A stretch of DNA of 64,000 bases from Geoglobus ahangari (GCF_001006045.1 NZ_CP011267.1:1178001-1242000); one strand, 5' to 3'. Shown: positions 42,417-51,604, counted from the stretch's first letter. Translations and numbers: made by a program. The notes: generated from the letters alone by a model not told the origin.

Positions 42417-43568
42417 GTGAAGCTCATTCACGATTCCGTTCACGGCACAATTAAGCTCGAGGGGTGGATGGTGGAGCTCATAGACACTCCCCAGTTCCAG
42501 AGGCTCAGGAGGATAAAGCAGCTGGGCTTCGCGGATCTCGTTTACCCCGGAGCGCACCACACGAGGTTCGAGCACAGCATAGGCGTCATGCACGTCGCGT
42601 CGAAGCTCACCATAGACCCCCACATTCTTGCTGCCGCGCTTCTGCATGACATAGGCCACACTCCCTTCAGCCACTCTGGTGAGATCATACTGAAGAAGTA
42701 TATGAGGCGGGAGCATGAAGACGTGAGGGACATCATCGGGAAGTCTGAGATAGGGGACATCCTCGACAGGCACGGCATTGACTGGCGCAGGGTTGCTGAG
42801 GAGGTTGCAAGGCCGCCGGTCAGCAGCGTGATAGACGTGGACAGGATAGACTACCTGCTGAGGGATGCACACTACACAGGCGTGGCATACGGTGTTGTGG
42901 ACTTCGACAGGCTCGTGGAGAAGATGCACTTCGATGGGAGCAGGGTTTTTGTGGATGCTGGTGGCGTCAGGGCGGTTGAGAGCTTCCTGATCTCCAGATA
43001 CCTCATGTACTCTGCCGTTTACCACCACCACGTGTGCAGGATCGCGAGGAAGATGTTCGAGAGGGCGATGGAGTGGATGATCGAGGAGGGCGTGGTGGAG
43101 CCGGGAGACCTTGCAAGGATGGATGACTATGACGTCACGTGGCTGATGAGAAGCGCAGAGGGGCTGGCCGGGGAGATAGCCTCGAGACTCAGCACGAGGA
43201 GGCTGTTCAAGAGAGCAATCTATTCTCCCCGTGGAGATGTAGGCGTGAATGTGGAGAGGGTTGACTCGGCGAAAGCAGCGAGGGAGATTGCCGAGGACGC
43301 GGGAGTGGAGGATGGGCATGTTATAGTGGACATACCACCTCTGGAGAGCTCGGAGTACGACGTTCCTGTGCTCGTTGATGGGGAATTCGTGTCAATAGCC
43401 AAGCTCTCTCCCCTCGTCACCGCCCTAAAAAACGCGCAGGTTGCGAACTGGAGGCTGGGGGTTTACTGTCCTGAGGAGCATGTGGAGAAGGTTAGAAGGG
43501 CTGCTGTAGACTACTTCGACATAAAAACCTCGAAGCAGAAGAAGCTAAGCGAGCTTTTCGAGTTCTGA
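42417..43568 (+). CDS. HD-domain phosphohydrolase (SAMHD1/dGTPase-like)
   Basis: A protein of about 383 residues. The N-terminal DSVHGTIKLEGW and FQRLRRIKQLG segments, HTRFEHSIGVMH and the HD metal pair in LLHDIGHTPFSHSGE follow the deoxynucleotide triphosphohydrolase pattern. VDRIDYLLRDAHYTGV supplies the late Asp. The activity is probably dNTP dephosphorylation or nucleotide turnover. GTG at 42417 is the best start by family resemblance; an upstream frame to 42300 looks noncoding. An inverted repeat AATCAA-N7-TTGATT (42375-42393) lies just before it. The 3' end overlaps the opposing aroE by 24 nt. Confidence 0.85.
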   Translation: MKLIHDSVHGTIKLEGWMVELIDTPQFQRLRRIKQLGFADLVYPGAHHTRFEHSIGVMHVASKLTIDPHILAAALLHDIGHTPFSHSGEIILKKYMRREHEDVRDIIGKSEIGDILDRHGIDWRRVAEEVARPPVSSVIDVDRIDYLLRDAHYTGVAYGVVDFDRLVEKMHFDGSRVFVDAGGVRAVESFLISRYLMYSAVYHHHVCRIARKMFERAMEWMIEEGVVEPGDLARMDDYDVTWLMRSAEGLAGEIASRLSTRRLFKRAIYSPRGDVGVNVERVDSAKAAREIAEDAGVEDGHVIVDIPPLESSEYDVPVLVDGEFVSIAKLSPLVTALKNAQVANWRLGVYCPEEHVEKVRRAAVDYFDIKTSKQKKLSELFEF

Positions 43569-44348
43569 GACCACCGCTCTCTTCATCACATCCACGGGCG
43601 CTTTGAGGCCCGTGAATATCTCAAACGCCTTTGCCCCCTGATAGATCAGCATGTCAACTCCGCTTGCTATTCTGCAGCCGTACTTCCTGCCAACTTTCAC
43701 GAGCCTCGTCTCCGGGGGGTTGTAAACCATGTCAAAAACGGCTGAGCACCTTCTTACAACCTCTTCCGGAACTGGAAGGGTGTCAGGGAACCCCTTCATA
43801 CCTATTGGGGTTGCGTTAACGATGAGGTCGAAGCTCTGCGTCGCTAACCCCTCCATCTCTATGAATTCCACTCCGAACCTCCTCGCCACCTCCCTGCCCC
43901 TCTCTGCAGTCCTGTTGGTCACGAACACCTCGCCTGCATCTCTCAGCGCGTAAATGCAGGCCTTTCCCGCGCCCCCAGCACCGACGACCAGAACCCGGAT
44001 TCCATTTATGTCGATTCCTGCCTCTCTCAGGGCCATGAGGACTCCGTGGACGTCCGTGTTGTAGCACCTCCACTCACTCAAATCTGCGGTGTTGCATGCC
44101 CCTATCTCCTCCACAGCCCTGTCAGGTGTGAGGATCTCGGCAGCCCTCTCCTTGTGGGGTATCGTTATGTTCAGCCCCCTGATCCCGAGTGCCCTCGCAC
44201 CGTTCAAAGCTGATTCAAGCTCCCCGCTCCTCACCTCGAAAGCCAGATAGATCCCGTCGTAGTTCAGGTGCCTGAAGGCAGCGTTGTGCATAACCGGCGA
44301 GAGCGAGTGCTTTATCGGGTGGCCGATAACCCCGAAAACCTCCGTCAT
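43545..44348 (-). CDS. aroE: Shikimate dehydrogenase
   Basis: A 267-residue NADP-dependent enzyme reducing 3-dehydroshikimate. Family motifs are IGHPIKHSLSP at the substrate-binding start, NITIPHKERA with the catalytic Lys, VVGAGGAGKACIYAL as the Rossmann turn, NATPIGM near the middle and GVDMLIYQGAKAFEIFTG near the end. It belongs to the aromatic amino acid (shikimate) pathway. It is coupled to nadK upstream by a 4-nt overlap. Confidence 0.94.
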   Translation of the reverse strand: MTEVFGVIGHPIKHSLSPVMHNAAFRHLNYDGIYLAFEVRSGELESALNGARALGIRGLNITIPHKERAAEILTPDRAVEEIGACNTADLSEWRCYNTDVHGVLMALREAGIDINGIRVLVVGAGGAGKACIYALRDAGEVFVTNRTAERGREVARRFGVEFIEMEGLATQSFDLIVNATPIGMKGFPDTLPVPEEVVRRCSAVFDMVYNPPETRLVKVGRKYGCRIASGVDMLIYQGAKAFEIFTGLKAPVDVMKRAVVSELEKLA

Positions 44349-45121
44349 CTCAGCTTCCTCATCTTCTCCGCAATCTTCTTGAGCCTCGACTCCACACGGA
44401 AGAACCTTGCCGGGTGCTTTGACTTCCTTATCACCACCTCGCCCCCTGCCTCCACCTCTACTGCTCTGTTCCCGTCGGCAATCGCGACTGCATCCCTCAG
44501 CGGCTTCAGCCTGAATACCACCTCTCTATCCCCCGAGAACACCCATGGCCTCCAGCCAACCCTGAAGGGCGAGACGGGTGTGAAGCATATGGCGGAGGTG
44601 TAGGGGTCGATTATCGGGCCGCCTGCAGAGAGGGAGTAGGCGGTCGAGCCAACAGGGGTGGAGAATATCGCCCCATCAGCCCGCATGGAGTCAATCACTC
44701 TCCCATTCACCACAACCTCGTACTCTATCAGCCTCGCCTGAGCAGAGGACAGGATCGCAACCTCGTTCAGGGCAGTGAGCTCCACATCCCTGTACCTCGC
44801 CTCTATCCTCATAAACTCCTCGACCTCAAGCTCTCCGTTGACGGCTTTTAGCAGGGATTTCCTGTAGTCTCCCGGCTCAGCATGGGTCAGGATCCCCATC
44901 CTCCCGGTGTTTATGCCAAAGATAGGAGGAGGGTTCTTCAGCTCTTGGAGTGTTCTGAGGATCGTCCCGTCTCCACCAACCGTGACGATTATCCCGCAGT
45001 CCTCGAGGCTGCAGGTTGGGATGTGGTGGAGCTCTGCCTTAACTCCCGCTTCCCTGAGAAAATCCGCGACCTCCCTCGCAACATTCAGGGAGTCGTACTT
45101 GTAGACTATTCCGACCCTCAT
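44345..45121 (-). CDS. nadK: NAD(+) kinase
   Basis: A 258-residue enzyme phosphorylating NAD to NADP. The GGDGTILRT motif (about residue 50), the NEVAIL loop and RADGAIFSTPVGSTAYSLSAGGPI are diagnostic. It would supply NADP(H) for the downstream shikimate dehydrogenase and for biosynthesis. It is flanked by 4-nt overlaps with the inositol-phosphatase-like gene and aroE, a consistent translationally coupled trio. Confidence 0.94.
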   Translation of the reverse strand: MRVGIVYKYDSLNVAREVADFLREAGVKAELHHIPTCSLEDCGIIVTVGGDGTILRTLQELKNPPPIFGINTGRMGILTHAEPGDYRKSLLKAVNGELEVEEFMRIEARYRDVELTALNEVAILSSAQARLIEYEVVVNGRVIDSMRADGAIFSTPVGSTAYSLSAGGPIIDPYTSAICFTPVSPFRVGWRPWVFSGDREVVFRLKPLRDAVAIADGNRAVEVEAGGEVVIRKSKHPARFFRVESRLKKIAEKMRKLR

Positions 45122-45897
45122 AGCAGCATCTCTATGAGCCTGTCGTGTATCTTCTCTCCCGAAACCACGATCCTGAACCTCTCGTCCATCGCTATTTCCT
45201 TCTCCCAGATGTCGTCTCCGTCAAGGCTGGACACTCTCGCACCGGCGTTCTTCGCTATGAAGAGGGACGCGGAGATGTCGTAGACCCTCAGGAATCCCCG
45301 TCCGTTCTCCCCCTTCCTCAGGTCGATGAAGCAGTCGAACCTTCCGTCGGCTACGTAGCATATCTCGAGGCTCGAGGCGCCAAAGATCCTGACCCTCCGG
45401 AAGGGAAGATCTCTGTTCGGGTAGTAGACTATGGCGTTGCAGCGCAGGCTTTCGGTGCTGCTCGCCCTGATCTCCTTCCCGTTTCTGTATGATTTAACTC
45501 CATCCGAGTAGTACTCCTCCCCTGTTGCGAGGTTTTTCACATATCCAAAAAACGCGTCTCCAAGCTTCCTCGATTTAGAGAAGAGGAGCGTGACAGAGTA
45601 GATCGGAACACCCTTCTCGGCGTTGAAAGTTCCGTCTATCGGATCGAGGGCGACATACACGTCCCCTTCTCCTGTCACCCCCACCTCCTCGCTCACCACG
45701 GTGACGTTGTACTCTCCAAGAACTCTAAGCGCCGCCTGCTCTGCGAGCTTGTCTATTCTCTTAGTTGGAGTACCGTCCTTCCCCATTCCGACGACTTCTC
45801 CGGCCTCTCTCGTGCCGGCTATGCCGGATATTGCCTTTTCAACTTCCTCAGCAACTCTCCTCGAAATCTCGAGGGCCTTTTCGGGGTTCATAATCAA
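45118..45897 (-). CDS. suhB: Inositol monophosphatase/fructose-1,6-bisphosphatase family enzyme
   Basis: A 259-residue Mg-dependent phosphatase. It has a metal-binding Glu in VVSEEVGV, the DPIDGTFNAEKG core motif and a late IEIC/VADGRFDCFI region. Archaeal members are often bifunctional, acting on inositol-1-phosphate and fructose-1,6-bisphosphate, and contribute to di-myo-inositol phosphate and gluconeogenesis. The gene starts 12 nt after porB and overlaps nadK by 4 nt. In some archaea nadK and this family are fused; here they are separate neighbours. Confidence 0.9.
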   Translation of the reverse strand: MIMNPEKALEISRRVAEEVEKAISGIAGTREAGEVVGMGKDGTPTKRIDKLAEQAALRVLGEYNVTVVSEEVGVTGEGDVYVALDPIDGTFNAEKGVPIYSVTLLFSKSRKLGDAFFGYVKNLATGEEYYSDGVKSYRNGKEIRASSTESLRCNAIVYYPNRDLPFRRVRIFGASSLEICYVADGRFDCFIDLRKGENGRGFLRVYDISASLFIAKNAGARVSSLDGDDIWEKEIAMDERFRIVVSGEKIHDRLIEMLL

Positions 45898-45909
45898 AAA
45901 AGGGTGAGG

Positions 45910-46785
45910 TCAGGCGTCGAGCCCGTATCTCCTGGCGTTCTCGTCCGCAACCCTCTGAAGCTCTTCAATGATCTCCTTGCCCTTCGGATGCTTGAAGAGG
46001 TGCCTGAACCTCCTCTGGAGCTTCAGGTACTCCTCAACCGGCTTTCTGTCCTTTATCTTCCTAACTCTAACGAGCTTGCCGTTCTCGTACTCGACGAGCG
46101 GGTAGAGGCCAGTCTCTACCGCAAGTCTTGCGACCTCGACCGTCAGCTTTCCGTCTATGCCCCACCCGGTAACACAGGGAGCGTGAACCTGAATGTACTT
46201 CGCCCCCTCAAACTCAGCAGCCCTCTTGACCTTCCTCTGGAAGTCCTTCGGGAATGCAATGCTTGCCGAGGCAACGTATGGTATGCCGTGGGCAACGGCT
46301 ATGCTTATCATGTCCTTCTTTCTCCCCATCTTGCCCGGTATGACCTTTCCTGCGGGAGTGGTTGTTGTTGCCGCACCCGTTGGGGTCGCCATGCTCTGTT
46401 GGTTGCCTGTGTTCTGGTAAGCTTCGTTGTCGTAGCAGATGTAGATGACGTTGTGGTTCCTGTCCATCATCCCCGAGAGCGTGCCTATTCCTATGTCGAA
46501 CGTCGCACCATCTCCAGCGAAAACGACCACATGAGCCTCCTTGTCCCTCTTGAGCGCCCTCAGAGCGGTTTCAATTCCCGCAGCCACAGCTCCGGCGTTC
46601 TCGAACAGGGAATGGATGTAGGGCACGCCCCACGTGTTCCTGCCGTACATCGAGCTGACGATCTCGAGACAGCCGGTGGAGTTGACGGCTATGACCTTCC
46701 CGTCTAAAGCCTCGAGTGCCCCCCTGACGGCTATGGGGAAGCCACATCCGGGGCATGCTCCGTGTCCCGGACCGAACAGGCTCAT
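45910..46785 (-). CDS. porB: Pyruvate:ferredoxin oxidoreductase, beta subunit
   Basis: A 291-residue TPP-binding subunit. CPGCGFPIAV near the N-terminus and a later Cys contribute to the proximal Fe-S cluster. GDGATFDIGIGTLSGMMDRNHN and CYDNEAYQNTG form the TPP-binding core. With PorA, PorD and PorG it interconverts pyruvate plus CoA and acetyl-CoA plus CO2 using ferredoxin. It overlaps porA by 4 nt. Confidence 0.95.
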   Translation of the reverse strand: MSLFGPGHGACPGCGFPIAVRGALEALDGKVIAVNSTGCLEIVSSMYGRNTWGVPYIHSLFENAGAVAAGIETALRALKRDKEAHVVVFAGDGATFDIGIGTLSGMMDRNHNVIYICYDNEAYQNTGNQQSMATPTGAATTTTPAGKVIPGKMGRKKDMISIAVAHGIPYVASASIAFPKDFQRKVKRAAEFEGAKYIQVHAPCVTGWGIDGKLTVEVARLAVETGLYPLVEYENGKLVRVRKIKDRKPVEEYLKLQRRFRHLFKHPKGKEIIEELQRVADENARRYGLDA

Positions 46786-47957
46786 GGTATCACCTCTTCG
46801 AACTCGTAAAGTCCCTCAAACCTCTTTCCGGGCTTTGCCTTCCCTTCGAGCACGTCGTTTATCAGCTTCTCTATCTGCTCCCTCGGGATGTCCCTTCCTC
46901 CGAGCCCCATCACGACCGAGTGGAACTCCGGAGAGAGGCCGAACAGGGCAGACTTGACGTCAGCGGCAAGGGGTGGCTCAGCGCCTATGGAAAGTGCTCT
47001 GTCAATCACCACAACCTTCTGGGCGTTCTTCAGCGCCTTCCTAACCTCCTCGTGCGGGAACGGCCTGTACGTCCTGATCTTCAGCATCCCGACCTTCTTA
47101 CCCTCCTTTCTCATCTGCTTCACTACCTCTCTTATCAGCGCGACTATCGATCCCATCGCAACAACCACGACCTCAGCGTCCTCACAGTTCTCTGCCACAA
47201 CATACCCGCCCCAGTCTCTGCCCGTTAGCCTGTACCACTCCTCGAACTCCTTCAGCATCACCTCTCTCGCCCTCTCCATTGCCATCTCCATAGCCACCCT
47301 GAACTCCATGTAGTAGGGCGGTGGCGCGTAGCATCCGAGGGCGGCGGGCTTCTCAATGTCCAGCTTCACCACGGGCTCGTATGGTGGGAGGAACTTGTCT
47401 ACAGTCTCCTGATCGAGCAGGTCTACCGGCTCGTAGGCGTGGGTGAGCTTGAACCCGTCAACGCATACCATGAATGGCAGGAGCACGTCTCTGTTCTCGG
47501 CCACCTTGAATGCGAGCGGGATCATGTCGTGTGCCTCCTGATTGCTCTCTACATAAAGCTGTATTATTCCTGCATCTCTGATCGAGATGCTGTCCTGAAT
47601 GTCGTTCCAGATGCTGAGTGGTGCCGAAACGGATCTGTTTGCGACCACCAGAACTATCGGGAGCCTCATCCCGGCCGCGTTGTACAGCACCTCGGTCATA
47701 AGGAGCAGTCCCTGAGAGCTTGTGGCCGTGAAGGCTCTCGCTCCTGCCGCAGACGCTCCGAGAACCATGGACGCGGCACCGAACTCAGACTCGGCCGTCA
47801 CGTACTCCGTGTCGCCGAGCTCTCCGTTGGCGTACATCTCGGCCAAATTCTCCACTATCTCTGTCTGGGGAGTGATGGGGTAAGCGGCTATGACGTTGGG
47901 TCTTGACAGCCTAACGGCCTCAGCAATCGCGTAAAAACCCCTAACAACCTTCCTCAT
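46782..47957 (-). CDS. porA: Pyruvate:ferredoxin oxidoreductase, alpha subunit
   Basis: A subunit of about 391 residues. It has the N-terminal YPITPQTEIVE motif, TATSSQGLLLMTEVLYNAAGMRLPIV and the C-terminal POR domain II (VVVAMGSIVALIREVV and VGMLKIRTYRPFP). Residue and length patterns fit PorA rather than a 2-oxoisovalerate paralog, though substrate is not certain. ATG 47957 with GAGGTG upstream (spacing 6) is better than a GTG at 47966. Gene order porG-porD-porA-porB is the standard archaeal one. Confidence 0.95.
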   Translation of the reverse strand: MRKVVRGFYAIAEAVRLSRPNVIAAYPITPQTEIVENLAEMYANGELGDTEYVTAESEFGAASMVLGASAAGARAFTATSSQGLLLMTEVLYNAAGMRLPIVLVVANRSVSAPLSIWNDIQDSISIRDAGIIQLYVESNQEAHDMIPLAFKVAENRDVLLPFMVCVDGFKLTHAYEPVDLLDQETVDKFLPPYEPVVKLDIEKPAALGCYAPPPYYMEFRVAMEMAMERAREVMLKEFEEWYRLTGRDWGGYVVAENCEDAEVVVVAMGSIVALIREVVKQMRKEGKKVGMLKIRTYRPFPHEEVRKALKNAQKVVVIDRALSIGAEPPLAADVKSALFGLSPEFHSVVMGLGGRDIPREQIEKLINDVLEGKAKPGKRFEGLYEFEEVIP

Positions 47958-47967
47958 AAAGCACACC

Positions 47968-48252
47968 TCACAACTTGTAAATGTCCTTGGTCTCCATTCT
48001 TATCGCCTCAACAGGGCAGACGGTGTAGCAGACCCAGCAGCCCTTGCAGTAATCGTGATCTACAACCGCCACCTTCTTTCCACCCTTCTCGACCAGCTCA
48101 ACAGCCGGCTCGGGGCAGAACGTTACGCACTGTCCGCAGGCTATGCACTTCTCCTCGTCAACGTACGCCCACTCAGTCCCCCAGTCTCCGGTCTTCATCT
48201 GCGAGGTCTTGGCCGGATTGCTCGCCCCTATGTACAGCTTCATCTTGCTCAT
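47968..48252 (-). CDS. porD: Pyruvate:ferredoxin oxidoreductase, delta (ferredoxin-type) subunit
   Basis: A subunit of about 94 residues with two 4Fe-4S motifs: CIACGQCVTFCPEP and CKGCWVCYTVCPVEA. It passes electrons from the TPP centre to external ferredoxin. ATG at 48252 is preferred to 48258 because GGAGGT then has a 6-nt spacer. It overlaps porG by 4 nt, and porA follows after about 10 nt. Confidence 0.94.
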   Translation of the reverse strand: MSKMKLYIGASNPAKTSQMKTGDWGTEWAYVDEEKCIACGQCVTFCPEPAVELVEKGGKKVAVVDHDYCKGCWVCYTVCPVEAIRMETKDIYKL

Positions 48253-48815
48253 CCGCATACCTCCTTCATGTACTCGTAAGCCTTCCTAACAAGCTGCACG
48301 TTCTTCTCGGCGATCTCCTTGTTCTCGAAAAACTCCATAATTGCCTCCTCAACGCTCTCTATCCTGATGATCTCCGTCGCCCCTACCAGAGCTCCGACCA
48401 TTGCGGTGTTGGTTATCGGCCTTCCGAGGATCTCTGTCGCCATCTTCGTGGCGTTTATGGTGTAAACCTTCACGTCCGTGTTCAGCTTCTCCCTCAGCTC
48501 ATCCGCGCCCTTCGGGTAGTTGACTATCAGCATGCCGTTCTCCTTTATCCCCGCGAGGACATCCACAACGTCTATGAGCGAGGGATCCATAACGACCACG
48601 TAGTCGGGATTCTTGACCTCGTCCCTAATCACTATCGGCTCGTCGGACACCCTCAGAAAAGATACAACCGGAGTCCCTCTCTTCTCAGCACCGAACATGG
48701 GGAATGAGAGGGTGTAGTATCCGTCCTTGAACCCGGCAACTGCGAGAAGGTCTGCTGCAGTCACGGCTCCCTGACCACCTCTACCGTGAAACCTAACCTC
48801 AATTAGAATACCCAT
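48249..48815 (-). CDS. porG: Pyruvate:ferredoxin oxidoreductase, gamma subunit
   Basis: A 188-residue subunit starting IEVRFHGRGGQGAVTAA with the glycine-rich CoA-region motif common to 2-oxoacid oxidoreductase gamma subunits. The next turn is FGAEKRGTPVVSFLRVSD. The first gene of the operon. AAGGAGGTGG (48817-48826) is its strong ribosome-binding site, with a TATA element upstream. Confidence 0.94.
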   Translation of the reverse strand: MGILIEVRFHGRGGQGAVTAADLLAVAGFKDGYYTLSFPMFGAEKRGTPVVSFLRVSDEPIVIRDEVKNPDYVVVMDPSLIDVVDVLAGIKENGMLIVNYPKGADELREKLNTDVKVYTINATKMATEILGRPITNTAMVGALVGATEIIRIESVEEAIMEFFENKEIAEKNVQLVRKAYEYMKEVCG

Positions 48816-48852
48816 CCACCTCCTTTTCTGTGTCAGATAATAGCACCATACG

Positions 48853-48866
48853 GTGATTTAATAATG
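48853..48866 (-). promoter_or_regulatory. TATA box of the por operon
   Basis: CATTATTAAATCAC on the minus strand lies about 45 nt before the porG ATG. It would give a leader of about 20 nt containing the AAGGAGGTGG site. The run porG through aroE has no other clear promoter. Confidence 0.45.
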
Positions 48867-48939
48867 TTGTGGTATTTACGGCGGTAATTCACCTGCTGTG
48901 CTCCACACCACTCAAACGCATTTTGGGAAATCAATTTCC

Positions 48940-48976
48940 GAAAAATTAATAAATGATAATTAAATTCATCATCAAA
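48940..48976 (+). promoter_or_regulatory. Promoter region of the acyl-CoA dehydrogenase gene
   Basis: AAAAATTAATAAATG (about 48940-48954) is a TATA-like element. ATGAT-N10-ATCAT (48953-48972) is a small inverted repeat overlapping the expected transcription start and could be a regulator site, though the arms are only 5 bp. Confidence 0.35.
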
Positions 48977-48986
48977 GGTGATAAAT

Positions 48987-50177
48987 GTGTTCAGGGGTGT
49001 GGACTTTTACGGTATTGACGAGCTTCTGACCGATGAGGAGAGACTTGTCAGAAATTCTGTCAGGGAGTTCCTCGAGAAGGAGGTTGAGCCTCTGGTAGTT
49101 GATGCTTGGCACGAGGAGAAGCCGCTGAACTTCAGGGAGCTTGGAAAGAAGTTCGGTGAGATGGGGATGCTCGGCGCCTTCATCCCTGAGGAGTACGGCT
49201 GTCCGGGGATGAACTACACGACATTCGGCCTCATCTGTCAGGAGGTTGAGAGGGTTGACAGCGCTTTGAGGAGCTTCGTCGCCGTCACCTCTGGCCTAGT
49301 GATGTACCCGATCTGGAGGTATGGTAGCGAGGAGCAGAAGAAGGAGTACCTGCCAAAGCTCGCGAGCGGTGAGATAATTGGCTGCTTCGGGCTCACAGAA
49401 CCTAACCACGGCAGTGACCCGGGCAGCATGGAGATGACGTGCAGGAAGGATGGAGACGAGTGGGTTCTCAACGGCACCAAGACATGGATAACCGAGGGGG
49501 ACATCGCGGACATAGCAGTCGTCTGGGCGAGGGATGTTGATGACGGGAAGGTGAAGGGGTTCATAGTCGAGAAGGGCACGAAGGGCTTCACCCAGCAGGC
49601 GATAACCAAGAAGGGCTCCATGAGGGCCGGGGGTGTCGGTGAGCTCGGCTTCGTGAACTGCAGGGTTCCGGAGGAGCAGAGGCTGCCCGAGGCTCTCGGA
49701 CTCAGAGCACCGCTCAGCTGCCTTGATCAGGCCAGATATGGCATATCGTGGGGTGCTATAGGGATAGCGATGGACTGCTACGAGACGGCCTTAAACTACG
49801 TGAAGGAGAGGGAGCAGTTTGGCGCACCGCTCGCATCCTACCAGCTCGTTCAGGAGAAGCTCGTTTACATGCTCATAGAGATAACTAAAGCGCAGCTCGT
49901 CTCGTGGAGGCTCGGAAGGCTGATGGATGAGGGTAAAGCTACCCCGGAGCAGATATCGCTCGCGAAGAAGAACAACGTGAAGGTCGCGAGGGAGATAGCA
50001 AGGATGGCGAGGGAGCTGCTTGGAGCGAACGGAATAAGCCTCGACTACTCCCCGATAAGGCACATGGCCAACATCGAGTCGGTTTACACGTACGAGGGCA
50101 CGGACGACATCCACACGCTCATCCTCGGCAGGGCGATCACAGGCATTCAGGCCTTCAGGAGGGAGCTGAAAAGATGA
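48987..50177 (+). CDS. Glutaryl-CoA dehydrogenase-like acyl-CoA dehydrogenase
   Basis: A flavoenzyme of about 396 residues. Substrate-pocket and catalytic residues of decarboxylating glutaryl-CoA dehydrogenases are conserved: Glu, Arg and Ser in ERVDSALRS (near residues 88-96), LTEPNHGSDPGSM, and the catalytic base Glu in YEGTDDIHTLILGRAITG. The expected reaction is glutaryl-CoA to crotonyl-CoA plus CO2 using an ETF-type acceptor; a non-decarboxylating variant cannot be excluded. GTG at 48987 has GGTGAT just upstream and is preferred to the GTG at 48978. Its own promoter precedes it; the transporter genes follow in the same direction. Confidence 0.9.
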   Translation: MFRGVDFYGIDELLTDEERLVRNSVREFLEKEVEPLVVDAWHEEKPLNFRELGKKFGEMGMLGAFIPEEYGCPGMNYTTFGLICQEVERVDSALRSFVAVTSGLVMYPIWRYGSEEQKKEYLPKLASGEIIGCFGLTEPNHGSDPGSMEMTCRKDGDEWVLNGTKTWITEGDIADIAVVWARDVDDGKVKGFIVEKGTKGFTQQAITKKGSMRAGGVGELGFVNCRVPEEQRLPEALGLRAPLSCLDQARYGISWGAIGIAMDCYETALNYVKEREQFGAPLASYQLVQEKLVYMLIEITKAQLVSWRLGRLMDEGKATPEQISLAKKNNVKVAREIARMARELLGANGISLDYSPIRHMANIESVYTYEGTDDIHTLILGRAITGIQAFRRELKR

Positions 50178-50217
50178 GAAAATTTTTAAGTATTAATTAT
50201 TATGGAACTCTGAGGTG
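50178..50217 (+). promoter_or_regulatory. Promoter and ribosome-binding site of the ABC transporter operon
   Basis: TATA-like AAATTTTTAAGTAT (50178-50192) directly follows the dehydrogenase stop. GAGGTG (50212-50217) is the ribosome-binding site, six nt before the ATG at 50224. The transporter can therefore be expressed separately from the dehydrogenase. Confidence 0.5.
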
Positions 50218-50223
50218 TCTCGC

Positions 50224-51570
50224 ATGAGAAAAGGATGGATGTTTTTGGTGGCAGGGCTCCTCGTAATGGCCCTGCTGTTTGCTGGCTGCGCCCAGCAGCA
50301 GGAGAAGCCTGCTGCGACGCCAACACCGACGCCAGAAAAGACTGCACCTGAGGAGAAGAAGGAGGCGCAGGTGGAGACGCTGTACTTCGGCGCACCAATT
50401 AGCCTGACCGGAAAGTTCTCCAAGGAGGGGCAGATGTCCCTCTGGGGCATGCAGGTAGCCGCGAAGTGGATAAATGAGGTGCACGGAGGTCTCAAGGTTG
50501 GAGACAAGGTCTACAAGGTAGAGATCAAGTACTACGACGACCAGTCCAACAAAGAGGTGGTTCAGAGCATAATTGAGAGGCTTGCTGTGCAGGACGGCGT
50601 CAAGTTCGTACTCGCACCGTACAGCTCTGGCCTAACGCTTGCAGCCGCACCCATTGCTGAGAAGTACGGAGTGCTAATGAACAGCCACGGCGGTGCGAGC
50701 GACTACATATTCGAGCAGGGCTACTACTACGTCGTCCAGACCCTCAGCCCGGCGAGCAAGTACCAGACCGGATTCCTCGACATGGTCAAGGCGATTGATC
50801 CAGAAGCAAAGAGGGTGGCCATGGTCTACGAGGACACCGAGTTCTCGAGGTCGGTCTTCAGCGCCGCCAAGAAGCACGCTGAGGAACTCGGATTTGAGGT
50901 CGTGTTCGACAAGACCTATCCGAAGGGCGTGCAGGACCTCTCGCCGATCCTCAACGAGCTGAAGGCCACCAACCCTGACATCATAATCGGCGGAGGACAC
51001 TTCGCAGATGGACAGCTGCTTGTTAGCCAGCTTGCAGATCTGAAGATAAACGTCAAGGCCATCTCGATACTCGTCGCTCCCGCACTGCCGAAGTTCTACG
51101 ACGCCCTTGGAACGAGGGCCGAGGGAATAGCCGCGCCAGCTCAGTGGGAGGTCGGAGTCAAGTACAGCCCTGAGGCTGCAGAGAAGCTCGGAGTGGACTA
51201 CTTCGGCCCAACGCAGGACGAGTTCATGCAGATGTTCAAGGAGATCTCTGGAAGCGATGAGCCACCAAGCTACCACGCTGCTGAGGCTGCTGCCGCCGTG
51301 CTCTCCTACGCCTACGCCATAGAGAAGGCCCAGAGCCTCGATCCCGACAAGGTCAGAGAGGCTATGAACGACATAGAGTTCATGTGCCTCTACGGCCTCT
51401 GGAAGATCGACCCAGAGACTGGAAAGCAGGTCGGGCATGAGATGGTCATCATCCAGTGGCAGGGAGGCACGAAGAAGATCATCTGGCCGCCAGAGGCTGC
51501 CAACGCCGAGCCGTACTACCCGATCCCGACCTGGGAGGAGAAGGCTCAGGGCAAGCTGGCAGTCAAGTAA
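50224..51570 (+). CDS. livK: Branched-chain-amino-acid-type ABC transporter, substrate-binding lipoprotein
   Basis: A protein of about 448 residues. The signal sequence ends in LLFAGC (lipobox, Cys22), and a short Pro/Thr-rich linker tethers the domain. The mature part has the type I periplasmic-binding fold (FGAPISLTGKFSKEGQM, then an APYSSGLTLAAAPIAEK hinge region). Ligands of this family include branched-chain amino acids, amides, and aromatic or dicarboxylic acids. Its neighbours suggest a carboxylic acid rather than an amino acid, which is inference. Confidence 0.9.
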   Translation: MRKGWMFLVAGLLVMALLFAGCAQQQEKPAATPTPTPEKTAPEEKKEAQVETLYFGAPISLTGKFSKEGQMSLWGMQVAAKWINEVHGGLKVGDKVYKVEIKYYDDQSNKEVVQSIIERLAVQDGVKFVLAPYSSGLTLAAAPIAEKYGVLMNSHGGASDYIFEQGYYYVVQTLSPASKYQTGFLDMVKAIDPEAKRVAMVYEDTEFSRSVFSAAKKHAEELGFEVVFDKTYPKGVQDLSPILNELKATNPDIIIGGGHFADGQLLVSQLADLKINVKAISILVAPALPKFYDALGTRAEGIAAPAQWEVGVKYSPEAAEKLGVDYFGPTQDEFMQMFKEISGSDEPPSYHAAEAAAAVLSYAYAIEKAQSLDPDKVREAMNDIEFMCLYGLWKIDPETGKQVGHEMVIIQWQGGTKKIIWPPEAANAEPYYPIPTWEEKAQGKLAVK

Positions 51571-51604
51571 TTTCCCCAATTTTTTATGTTTTTGAGGTGA
51601 TTAA

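Noticed and set aside
50674..51579. Antisense open frame opposite the substrate-binding protein
   Set aside because: Shadow of livK; no start signals and no domain.
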